DNA from: Omphiscola glabra
Lineage: Eukaryota; Mollusca; Gastropoda; Lymnaeidae
DNA: 64,000 bases
Assembly: GCA_964017045.1 (NCBI GenBank)
Contig: OZ024807.1
Span: 20,197,096-20,261,095 of the forward strand
Direction of reading: 5' to 3'
Shown: in pieces, positions 37,701-47,300 of the stretch
How the letters are laid out: every line of letters begins with the position of its first letter
Position numbering within the stretch: position 1 is the stretch's first letter
Notes under the pieces: model-generated
The model's database searches: none
Told to the model about the DNA's origin: nothing
Seen by the model: the letters and a program-made list of their open reading frames with translations, nothing else
Translations under genes and position numbers: made by a program

Positions 37701-37966
37701 AGAATGGTCACACTAAGATATCTGAAATGCTGATTGACAAAGGAATCAATATTAACGACACAGATTTTAATAGTTGTACTGCTTTGATGTTTGCCTCTCA
37801 AAAAGGACACACTGAGACGTCGAAAATGCTTATAGAAAGAGGAGCAGAGTTAGACGTAAAGGATGCAAATGGGCTGACAGCATTAATGTATGCATCACAA
37901 AATGGACACACTGCTACTGCTCAACTGTTTATTGATAATCGGAAGAGCTTAAACTTAAGATTATAA
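22662..37966 (+). CDS. Receptor-like gene 2: Ig-like ectodomain, one membrane helix, 25 ankyrin repeats
   Basis: Nine exons: 22662-22713, 23458-23651, 23937-24147, 26769-27071, 27425-27512, 29261-29295, 30447-30506, 34420-34448, 35333-37966. Every intron has GT/AG ends and all phases agree, giving 3606 nt and about 1201 residues. Residues 1-17 form a short hydrophobic signal (KIFIVVLIM core). Residues 18-253 form a cysteine-rich, Ig-like ectodomain with six N-X-S/T sequons. Residues 261-282 are the membrane helix. A short basic juxtamembrane linker follows, and residues from about 350 to the end are ankyrin repeats. I infer a cell-surface receptor whose ankyrin platform binds cytoplasmic partners. 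The ectodomain is distantly like that of gene 3 (44086-51537). No enzyme domain is visible. Start choice: ATG 22662 is the first of two in-frame ATGs. I do not recognise a named orthologue. Confidence 0.85.
23458..23651 (+). CDS. Gene 2 exon 2: ectodomain
   Basis: Acceptor TTTGCAG, donor GTAAGA. Carries EDCTTKC with two cysteines and the sequons NTT and NSS. It has an alternating beta-strand pattern (RLFFNTTVTLRN, VVRFEIM). Phase 1 in, phase 0 out. Confidence 0.75.
23937..24147 (+). CDS. Gene 2 exon 3: ectodomain
   Basis: Acceptor TCCCCAG, donor GTAAGT. Carries SECTGKK and YYHCSQI cysteines, and the sequons NIS and NQT. Phase 0 in, phase 1 out. It looks like the second half of a beta-sandwich begun in exon 2. 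Confidence 0.75.
26769..27071 (+). CDS. Gene 2 exon 4: Ig-like domain
   Basis: Acceptor ATTTCAG, donor GTAAGG. Contains VNGNNIINQTDC, then IEYVCMGPAKPCLIEI, and ALCRLDLKYKSIEC. The V-C-x(4)-P-x-x-x-C-x-I pattern matches VTCAAQKIFPRGKCNF in gene 3 exon 3, the molluscan IgSF-like signature. The opening VNGNNI also resembles the start of gene 3 exon 2. Confidence 0.75.
27425..27512 (+). CDS. Gene 2 exon 5: transmembrane helix
   Basis: Encodes RGQSYQRITMIIVMATGIPT then ALVMLFLIY: about 20 uncharged residues, bounded outside by R and inside by the basic linker of exon 6 (FFKVLAIKNKS). Phase 1 in, phase 2 out. Confidence 0.8.
27597..29075. mobile_element. Inverted-repeat DNA element in intron 5 of gene 2
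   Basis: Perfect 16-bp terminal inverted repeats, CTAGAGACCGACCGAA at 27597-27612 and TTCGGTCGGTCTCTAG at 29060-29075. Subterminal repeats of the CGAAACCAAA and ACTTTCGGC type occur at both ends. No open frame is seen in the 1.48 kb, so it is a non-autonomous copy. Target-site duplication is not clear. It lies wholly inside intron 5 (27513-29260). Confidence 0.7.
29261..34448 (+). CDS. Gene 2 exons 6-8: cytoplasmic linker (29261-29295, 30447-30506, 34420-34448)
   Basis: Three tiny exons of 35, 60 and 29 nt. They encode SFFKVLAIKNKSG, LSAKDSEGNPEEAVPLNLK and ARKKDKKNIN. All have AG acceptors and GT donors (GTGAGT, GTAATA, GTGAGT) and keep the frame into the ankyrin exon. The linker goes from basic to acidic and back to strongly basic. 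Splicing of such micro-exons could vary. Confidence 0.65.
32466..32556. repeat. Short GC-rich 18-bp repeat, about 5 degenerate units
   Basis: Units of the GAGGGGTGAGACCCACTA type within intron 7 of gene 2, unlike the AT-rich surroundings. About 80 bases on, CAGTGGCGTAG (32635) resembles the hAT-like terminal repeat at 20063, so this may be the inside of a decayed MITE. Confidence 0.4.
35333..37966 (+). CDS. Gene 2 exon 9: 25 ankyrin repeats in one exon
   Basis: Acceptor TTCCTTCAG, stop TAA at 37964-37966. After about 25 charged residues come 25 repeats of mostly 33 residues with the consensus G-x-TALM-x-A-S-Q-N-G-H-x-x-x-x-x-x-L-I-x-x-GAD-x-N-x-x-D. Repeat 9 carries a 21-residue insertion (TKVTPFKENTKSKQS region) and repeat 13 a 9-residue one (SVPIYDRLQ region). 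The last repeat lacks its end (NRKSLNLRL), as in a capping repeat. All 2.6 kb is open without introns. Units of the LMYAL-x-x-KH type recur every few repeats, suggesting growth by duplication of multi-repeat blocks. Confidence 0.95.
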   Translation, partial: ASTEGVVNDETSKKSIEEKNQKIEMSNALIEASDNGHADTVEMLIKNGAEINMKGTKGLTSLMLASINGHCEIADILIKNKADVNISNDIGITALMLAAQGGYSNIAKMLLENGADIEVKDNKGMTSLMYGLKHKHMNIIQFLKERGADWKDKTHDGITTLMLASESGLTDIAVKFIEDGANINEKDKRGLSPLMYALKEKHSFTAKTLINLKANINDFAMEGNTALMYAAKSGLTDVVEMLVENNANIKDVNMIGTNALMFASLGGHTKTVELLIGKGADVNDKNQDGMTALMFASQNGHKETVQTLITLASATKVTPFKENTKSKQSFMKSSQVNETNVDGRTALMLASLHGHTEVVDVLIIYKANVNDIDKNGFTSLIFASQNGHLETVRKLVKKGAKINHTNKSGMTALMYSSQMGHTEVVQLLFENSGDVNKKDKDGMTALMHALKNNQRETADLLLHNDAKVKRWSVPIYDRLQNREGWTSLMLVSEKGLMSTAEIIIEKGASVKDINKVGRNAFMIACQNGHTETADMLLKNGTTIYIKDNYGLNALMLASSHGHSETCRWLIKNKANVQDKDKSGKTALMYALENKHEEIVKILIDCGVNGNEKDQNGMNALMHETQNMHFENVEKLIQNKADVNAKNILGQTSLILSSQNGCKEIAHVLLENGAELNKKDREGNSALMYALQNNYFETAEMLILKGSDCKETDKDGSTYLMLASQKGHIFMAEMLLKTGVDPRANNNFGQNALMLACENGHTKIAEMLIRWGADVEVKDKKGLTPVMYASQNGHTKISEMLIDKGININDTDFNSCTALMFASQKGHTETSKMLIERGAELDVKDANGLTALMYASQNGHTATAQLFIDNRKSLNLRL

Positions 37967-38279
37967 CTTGACAAATGAATGTTTTACAATGAAACTGATC
38001 CTCTTAAAAAACATGTATTAAATACATTTTTATTTGGTTAAAAATTAACGTGCCTGGTCAAGATAAAGATCAAGAGAAGTCATGGGATTCTAATGTTGCA
38101 TGCACAATTTATTCACATGATATAACCCAGTTAGTGCATGTGACTGCAATTAATAGTCAACGTGTTTTGGAAGGCATAAACACATATTGCATTGACTGGT
38201 CTTGTTAATACCATATACTTTAAAAGAAATGGTTGCGATAAGTGGTCTTACTCTGGTCCTGCTGTCAAACGTTGCGTCT

Positions 38280-39430
38280 ATTCCTCACTTTTACACACCG
38301 CCAATTATCTAAGAGTTTAAATCTTGCATTTCTTATATTTCACAAGGTAAAATGAATTTGGTACAATGATATGATTTCCAAAAAAAACTTCATAAACTGA
38401 ACGTTTTGACCAAAATGAATGGAGTGGTCAGGTAATTAAATCTTTCCAAGGACTCTTCTGAATTGCATGCCGCCACACTGATATAAATCAAAATATATTG
38501 TACAGTATACAAAAAATTACATTTCTGCGAAAGATTGGAAAATATCTTCTGCAACTGTGTACCGAAGACAATATGTTTTTCGTGATGATCATTCTTGTTT
38601 TAAAAATATGGCAATAAAAAGTATAGTTGGTTCTTTTTTCTTCTTGGTTAGAAGAGCAAATCAAGAATTTTAGCCTCCGGTTGAAATATGGATTTTAGAG
38701 CTAAAAATCGAACTCATGAAGCGGTAGAGTCACGAGATAGAATCATCCTACCACACGTCAATAAAGCTATAACCGGCCTTATTAAAATGTGCACAGGATT
38801 TGAATAAAGACGGTTTCCATAATACGCTACAAGGTACCAACGATTAAAGTGAATTCAATGTGAATGTTGAAATTATTTACATGTTTATATTTCAAAACTA
38901 CGCTTAATATTGATAAAAAAGTGGAAATAGGAACAAATTAAAGTAATTTGCGACGATCAAAAATAGGATTTGTAATCGTGTTTCTATATTGCGATATGTT
39001 TAACTCACTCAGATCGCTATTGGTCGCTCCACGCGACGCCTTTCAAATACAAGCGGGACGTAGAACGGCATTTCCATTATTTTATATTTTCCTTTGTATT
39101 TATCAGTGGGTAAAATTTAATTTTGTAAAATAACCAATGCTTAGCTGTAAACTATATAACACAAATCAATTGTTATGTCAATCGCTCGCAGTTGCAACAA
39201 TTTTCTTCTTATACTCTTTTTTTCACCTAGTTGTGCATATAACCATCAATACAGTTTTACCATTTATCTTCTTTCTCCGTATTATTTTCTATTATTACCA
39301 TATAATATCATCTCTCTCACTATTTCTGCCAAGGTTTCTTCTCAATTTGTAATTATCTTACTATATTTCTAGTACCCTTTGGCCCTTTGGATACACGTCA
39401 ACGTTTCTATTCTGGCTAAGAAAGTAAAAC
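38280..39430. repeat. Duplicated block downstream of the ankyrin exon
   Basis: Right-hand partner of 11740-13180. It follows the gene 2 stop by about 300 bases and may include its 3' UTR; a possible AATAAA lies at 38612-38617. Confidence 0.6.
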
Positions 39431-39839
39431 ATAGTTCATAATTGTAAATAAGTTGTTCTTTATATATTATTATTTTAAAATTGACATTATAAAAAAATTA
39501 CAATGATAATCTTTCTAACATATATAGAAATATACTTTTATACATATGTCATTATGATTTCTTCTATTTAAAGCAACATGCATATATTTTAACTTAATTA
39601 CACCAAGAAGATGCAAAGCACTGTTGTGATGCGTTATATTAACAAAAATACACTGTGTTGCACATATTAGAAAAACAAATCGAGTTTTCTGAATCCCCAT
39701 TTCTGACTGTGCATACTAATTAAAAATAAAAATGGAAACAAAACACCAATGTTTTAGAATGATATATGATACATAGATTGTCAATTAAGTTGTGTTCAAT
39801 GAATGTCGTCTTTGTACAGCAGTGCATCAATGTTAATTA

Positions 39840-42800
39840 TGATCTACAGGCAGCAATGTTTATGCATTTTCTTTTTCAAATCATATATTTTATTGGCATT
39901 AATTAATTTTGTTGTGTTATATATTGTGTTATCTTTTCGTTAACTGCATTTCTATAGCTATTTTTTTTTAAATCATTAAATTGTGTATTGAATTATTTAA
40001 AACTTCATGCCTGTTGAATAATCTTTTTTCTTTTTGTTTAAATATAAAGTTTTCATACAGGGTTATATCTATTATGTGCATTTTTTATTAAAAATACTTT
40101 TATATTGTTATCCGCTTTACATATTTAGATATTATTACGAATCATAAGAAATCCATGCTTTTCGGCTTAATGAAGCATACATGCATACACACCTGCATGT
40201 TGCAGACATCACCACACGGATAATGCGGTGAAATAAGGGGGACACAAATGTTAAGGGCTAGCGTTGGGGCTCAAGATTACAATCGGCATTAAAGGATCTG
40301 AGATAAAATGGTTGTTATCTATGACGAAAATGAAACTGCCTTTGAGGGCGGGTCTCTTAGACAGCCGCGACGTCCCCGTCACTAGCTAGTACTTGTGATT
40401 TGGTGTTATATGTAGGATCAAGTAGTGCCCAATTAACCCTACTGAAATAAAAACTGCTAGGATCAGAATGGTCACAGTCATCATATGCTACGATTTACCG
40501 AAATCGCCAGTCAAGATCCCCCTATCTGCGTAGGCTAAACACATATGCCCACCTTTGCCTCATGGTTAGCGTGGGAGGTAATAGTTGTCAAAAGTAGAAA
40601 ATCAACTCCTTACAATGAAAGGTATGAATAAAAAAAAGCTACCCAATGGCGTTCTTGGGTAGCCGGATTGTTAGCCACTAGTGCATTAAATCACGGTGGA
40701 GCTGACGTCAAAGAAGGGTTGATTCCGAGTGTCAGGGGAGCGGGTCCGTAAGAGCTTTGTCTTAGGTCGCCAACGTCATTTTCATGAACATTTTTCAGAG
40801 GTCATAAGCTCAGTTCAATAACTCGAAACATGTAATTACCCCCGACTATTTTATACAACGTAAATAATTTTATTCAGTAGGAACGCAACATTAAATTTAT
40901 ATTTCTAAATGGCAACCTAAAAAAAAAATGTTGGTATGACTCTTATTTATTTTACAAAAGAAATCGAATCAAATTTAATTAATGAACATGTTAAATGTGA
41001 ATATATGTAATCTTCATTGTGTATGCATTATTTTTATAAATTAGAAACACAATTTTAATAATAATTAAAATCCATATTAATTATTTTAGTTTAATGTGAT
41101 TGTTATGTATTGTAAACAATGAGATTTGACTTTCATATCACTTTTTTGGTATCATTATAGTGCTTTTGTTTTTTAAATTAAACACATAACATGACACACT
41201 CAATGTTTTTTCTCCGATAATTTTGAAATAAATATAATTTCTTGCTTTTAAATTTGTGAAATAATGATTTTATCACATAACACCAAATTTAAAATATATT
41301 TCTTTAATCTTTTTATAAGATTTACTTGTTTTTATTTTAAAAATGTGCATTTATTTTATTTATAAAGAAGAAAATGTTACGTATAACCGTTATATTTATT
41401 TTAATCAACGACTTACTGATCCACCTTCTTAATAAAAGAAAAAAACCTATGAATTTGAGTTGGAACATTATAATATTTATTTCTCCGAATCTGATTATGT
41501 TTCAAATTTGATATTCTGTATAGATTTTAATGTAACAATAAATATAAATATTAATTAAATATACAAAATTATGCGTTGAACAATTTGTTGTGTTTTTAAA
41601 GAAGTTTCAGAAGAACTCATGATATTAGGGGGTTGTGACATTAAGATATCGGTATCATTATTGTTGGGGGGGGGGGTAGTGCACAAAAATTGAGGTGGCG
41701 TATTCGACGCGAAAAGAGGGTGTGGTAAACATCCAAGGGATTATTTTATGAATATTTCTAAAAGACAATAAACTATATTTGAGTGGGCTGTGATTTATTT
41801 TTGTACCAGGCATCATATGCTAAGATTTGTTTTTTTTATTTTTTTATTTTACCCCTGACAGCACAAGATACGATATATAATGATGTGGTTAATTGTTTAT
41901 ATTAGTTTTCTTTTTACTTTAAAATATTAAAAGGGGAAATAGCTGAGGCCATATTTATGTTTTTGACAATATCTTTAAATCCGATGATATTTTCGTTGTA
42001 AAAATAAAAGTGTTCAATCTTCTGTCAAAAATATAAAAAAATTTAGACTAGAAGATTGGTACATGGAAATTTAAAATACTATTTATTACATAATTTCGAG
42101 AAAAATTTTCTGTATTTAAAATTAAAAGTTAAGCAAGGTTGGTGTCATGGGATTGGGGGTACATTAATTTATAAATATCTAAAAAACCTGATTATCTTAA
42201 AGACTCAAACATTAATACACATTTTAATTTAAATACATATCCTTTTCTTTCAATAATTAACTTTGATTCAGAGTTTCTATTTTAGATACATTTCAGGAGC
42301 CAGGAATAAATTTGAGAATTTTTTTTTTTTTTTTATAAAAATACTAATATGTCAAATACGTTTAAGTTAATGATATTTCAATTGGTAAAATTAATTGTTT
42401 ACATTTTCTAGAAAGTAATAACATGGATAGTTTCTTTTAAATCGTTTCAAAATATGTTTTCTTTGTAGCTCATTGGCGTGAAAAAGGGTTAAAGTGTTAT
42501 CATATAGAAGATACAATTTGTTTGAAACCGAATCATTTTAGAAATGTGAATGTCCTTACATAATTATACTTTAAAAATACATACAATTTGCGTTATTTCC
42601 TGAATTTTCATTGCAAGGGCATTAACAAACATAATATGTTTCTTGAAGATACAACAAATCAAAACCTGATTAAGTTACTTACGTAAAATGATGTTTATAC
42701 ATGTTAGGATTTTACAATTAGAAACACATAAATCTTCTTGTTTTATTTAATAAAATAAGCAAAGTTCATTTGCCTAAGAAATTCAAGCCTAAAGGAAATT

Positions 42801-43230
42801 TTGGAAATATTTAAGACTACATAGCAACGTTCTGAAATTTAGTTCGAAAAATATATGTTTACTCTGATAATTGCTAATAAACATACAAATAAGCAAATTA
42901 AAATATAACCAACAGTTAAATATTTTTTGTTCTTCCAAAAAAAAAAAATATATATAGGGGAAAAAGATAACCCACATCATATACACAATAGCGTAAATTG
43001 ATTGTCAGAGTTAATCAAATAATTTGAAGATACATTATTAAAAGGTAAATGAAATTTAATAGGCTATATTAAATAGCTCTATTATTTAAGTTAAAACTAA
43101 AATATAACGCTCTCTAAATATCAACTGTGTAAAAAAACAACAATAAAAATAAAATGAAAAAACAATAAAACTTTGAAAAGGGATTTGTTTTTAGTTTAAA
43201 ATAAACTCAAAAATAAATCAATAAATAAAA
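39840..43230. other. Intergenic stretch between convergent genes 2 and 3
   Basis: No gene supported. 40190-40760 is clearly richer in GC than its surroundings and may be an unrecognised repeat. It holds a perfect hairpin. The text near 41965-42010 (ATATCTTTAAATCC.ATGATATT) recurs near 61420-61460, so part is an interspersed repeat. Confidence 0.4.
40640..40665. other. Perfect 9-bp hairpin
   Basis: GCTACCCAA, an 8-base loop, then TTGGGTAGC, preceded by an A run. It lies in the GC-richer island at 40190-40760. Function unknown; there are no flanking duplications that mark it as an element end. Confidence 0.5.
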
Positions 43231-43239
43231 TAAAATAAT

Positions 43240-43985
43240 ATTATTTAAGCGTTGTGGCCCAAAAACTCAATGTTGTTTGCAAATCGCAAAGATATGCACG
43301 CAACCGTATCGGTAAATGTATTTCTTTGGTCAATATCAAGTTCAGTGGCAATATACAACAGGAAAGCAAAGCAGTTGTAAGAGCTCATTTACAGTTGTGT
43401 CACATAATACTTAATAGCGTTAAAGCAAACGTATATAAATACATAGTTGTATAAACATAGAGTTTGTGTGTGTGTCCATTGGTCAAATAATATGACATCG
43501 TTTAATTTTATGGGCCGATGCTTTTTAATCATTTGAGGGTAATAAAAATATGACGTTTTTGAGAACATGTATTTTTACTTTTCAGTAGATTATGGAAAAG
43601 CGTGTTTTTTACAAATTTAAGTCTTCAATGATATATAAAACCCAGATTATTGTGACATGTTTTGAGAAACGTTTAAAAGTGGTTATTCCTATATCATAAT
43701 GCATTGTCCTTACTGTGGAATAATATCGTTAACGGAAACAGACAGACCTGTGTGCACTATGACGTTGCTTAATTATTCACTGACATTTACGATTGTTGTG
43801 TTTATAATGAGAAGCTACAATAGATATCAGGAAGTAGGTCTAAATTGAGATAAACGTTTGGACCCGCAGAAGTCACTCAAGGGGCCGTGGAGGTGACTGG
43901 TGACCAGCTTATAATGAAGTGTTATCATGGTGAAGGACGATGCGTTTGGGTAAGTGTACAAAAATGAGATGCCAGACTTTACAAA
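43240..43985. repeat. Diverged copy of the receptor upstream repeat
   Basis: 43250-43300 matches 56257-56305 (AACTCAATGTT..TTGCAAAT..AAAGATA.TGCACGC), 43600-43615 matches 56463-56480, and 43855-43980 has the 'TGGACCCGC', 'GTCACTCA' and 'GAGATGCC' phrases of 55970-56095. In the right copy such sequence lies upstream of gene 3; here it lies just beyond its 3' end. Confidence 0.5.
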
Positions 43986-44085
43986 ATAAATCAAACAAAA
44001 CGGAAAGAAAAAAAAAAATAGACCTTTACAAAGAGGTACAATATCATACTTACTAAATAGATAGACACATTTTTAATATCATTTT

Positions 44086-44342
44086 TTAAACTTCAGTTTT
44101 GCCGTAAGGCTCGTTAAAGCATAAATGTCGTTTCCCTCCTCTACTTGATTTGTCAAGGGTGTCATAGGGACATATCCCTTCATTTACACCGCTCTTTAAT
44201 GTCACCGGTAGCTCGATGACTAAATCTATTTCGTCATAGTTGTCATCTTCTTCTGATTCATCGGAGAAATATGAAATGTTTGAAGACCATTTACGTTGTG
44301 TTGCTGCCGCTTGCTCTAAATGGACTGGATTCCAAATGAAAA
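44086..44342 (-). CDS. Gene 3 last exon: cytoplasmic tail
   Basis: Acceptor CTATTCAG, stop TAA at 44086-44088. 84 residues with an acidic stretch SDESEEDDNYDEIDLVIELP followed by GICPYDTL and a basic KSSRGGKRH. The two YxxI/L tyrosines are 24 residues apart, too far for a classical ITAM. No ankyrin or TIR domain. Confidence 0.8.
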
Positions 44343-47300
44343 CTGAATAGAAAAGTAGACTTGATTATCTTAATTTTAAGAACTGTATATATATATTTTT
44401 GTATAAGCATATTAACTTACAGCATGAATTAATTTTTTTTAATGGAAATACATTTTCGACAAAAATTACTAATTAAAAACAAATAGTAAGGATATCCATA
44501 TATGTTCATTTTCTTAAACTGAATGATAAATATATGTAACAAAATGTTTTTTTTTACCTTTCCTTTTATAAAAACAGCCCAAGACTATAATGACTATTGC
44601 AAATGCCAAAACTCCACTTGCAACTGAAAGCATCACAGTAGTGAAGTTTGATTCATTTTCCTTTGCTGTTTAAAAAAAACAACAACACAAAAACACACAA
44701 TTGACAAAATGTCGTGTTCATAACTGTATCAGAGATACAACATAGAATATGTAACAGAATTTTGAATTATTATTATTTTGAATTGTCAATGTTACTTCCC
44801 CTATTTATAACTGAGAAAATGCCCATGTTTATTGAACCACGAAACCATTGTTTAGTGTACCTAGAAGTGAGCATCTATTTTCTCCAAAAAGCAGTTATTA
44901 TTTTAATGTTTTGCAAGATATGTGTCGTTTTCTGGAATAAAGCTTTCTGGATGAAATTAAAATGAAGATACTTTTATAGTTGTTTGTTTACTCACAAATG
45001 CAAGTTTGAAAATAATCCAAGAAAATCTAAAGAGTTATCAAATAACTGAAGAAAGTTAAGAATTTTAAGCAGTAAAACGTTTCTATGGCCTTGTGAACTA
45101 TGTGTCATAGTTCATTACCAGACTATCTGGCACACTTGAGACTATTCTCCAGCAGATTTCAATTGGTTATAGTCTGAACGAAAATACACTGCATTCCATG
45201 AAGTGCAGTCGATGGTGAAAAAAGCAATAACTAGTGTTCTGACTTTCTATTCCTCAGCCAGAGAAGCGACGATACAGTGTAATTCTAGCCAAAAGAAACA
45301 CAATTTATGCCACAAGGTGAGCCCATAGTCTACGCTAGTCAATCTCTGGCTGTTAGTGAAACCAGATGAGCACAGATTGAAAATGAAATGATATCATTTG
45401 CGTTTGCTTTTGATAGGGGTACCATTCCAGAGTAGACAATTTTCAATTGAAGAACTAGAACTCTGCTAGTAATAGTCCAAAGCCTATTTAAAGCATATGT
45501 GTCTGATCCCGAAACAAAAGATGAGTTGTAACTAAACAACTTGGTGGACAATCACATGAAGTTGCACCAGGCGGTATTGAACGTCGTAATAGATGATCAC
45601 ATATAATAAGAGTGGAACCAATAAATGATCAAACTGCTGATTCTTCCAACAGATTTCTAGAAAGCCAACATCCAGAGTATCACTTGTCGGCCTCTCTAAA
45701 ATATAAACATGAAAGATCCGCTGCATCAAATAAAACTAATGCCTTCCTATATCTAGAAATCATGCAACACGATTTACCTGAATAACCAGAATCCGAAACA
45801 TTTTTCAAATCATGAACACTTACCATAGCGTAAGAAGAACAAAAGCAGGACGGGAAAACAGTGAACAGAGGCCTTCTCACTCAAGATGTAGTGCAATAAA
45901 ATGGACTAACCAGTAAATGCTTTGAAAATTGCATATTGATCACCCAAAAGCCATTTATTAAAAGGTTTATCCCTTTGAGCTTTTTTTTTTTTTTTTTTTT
46001 TTTTTTGTAAGTTATCAAATCATGTTTTTGCAGATAGGTATTTTCATTTCCCAAACAACCGCAAACTCATTAACAATACAATCAAGCGGGTTTTGGAAGA
46101 ATTCCTTTCAAAAAATCTTGTGGGATTAGGCTTGCTTTTATATTATGACATGACAATTAATTGAACAAACTAGGAAACGAAAAAAAAATAGTTTTTCTTT
46201 TTCTTTCTGGAATGACTTCACATCAACACACATGTCAGAGATAAGCTTGGTTTCCCCTTGCACTAATCCTTGAAGAGTTAGGTCAAATTGACATAAACGT
46301 TTAATTTAAAGAAAGTTTAGTGGTTTATAAGTAATAATTTAGGGTTGTACTATTCATTTAAAGAAAATTTTAGCAAAGCACTCAATTTAAAATATAAGCG
46401 ACAAAGTTTCTTACAACTCCCCCCCCCCACAAAAAAAAAAACAACAACCAACAACCGAATAGAACAATGGTAGGGTGAGTAAGGATATTCCGCTAAACTA
46501 TTTTGTAAATAATTAAAGGCATTTCCATGATTTTGGCCATTTTAACTGTTGAAATAACAGGCTCCTTAATACTAGACATTCCAGTTATTTGCCCCACAAT
46601 AATGAAAAAGCCACACTTTTAATATGCCTTGTAAGTTTGACATAATTAATCTTCCAATGTACAACACATGTTTTACAACCGTCTCTTGTGAGGTACTTCA
46701 CGTTTGTCAAATCCCAATCTCAAATAGCATTTGATTGATTTACTTAATGAAAGTATCCCTATACGTTACTGCAAGAAAACTATGATTTGAAGTTAAAGCA
46801 AAGAGAATTAGCAGTGATTATTTACTCCGCAAGCCGGATTCAGCAAGTTACGGCCCAAATTTCCCCGAAACTTGCATGAAAGTATTCAAGTTGATATTAA
46901 TCTTCCACTTCTGTTTATTACAGATTGTTTTAAGAAAGGCGAATTTTCATAAAAAAATAGACAGCACAAATATGTTACTTAGTGCAGTCTCAATAAATGT
47001 CTATCAGAACTGTCTTGCCATAAAAAAAAAGAAAACAATGTTGACCTCTTTTATAGCCAATTATGTATAAAATTAAATAGCGATAGAGAGTAAAAAGAGG
47101 TTGAGTTCCTTCTAAAGACCAAAACGATGATCAGAGCATATGTCGACATGGAAGACATCACGATTTCAGAGCAACTTGATCTGGCTCACCTTAACACCAT
47201 TAACCATTACAAGATATGATGTCCTGAGAAAATCAAACCAAGAGTGCTCAAAGAATTAGCCTAGGAAAATTGATATTGCAATGACAATCCTCTTCCAATC

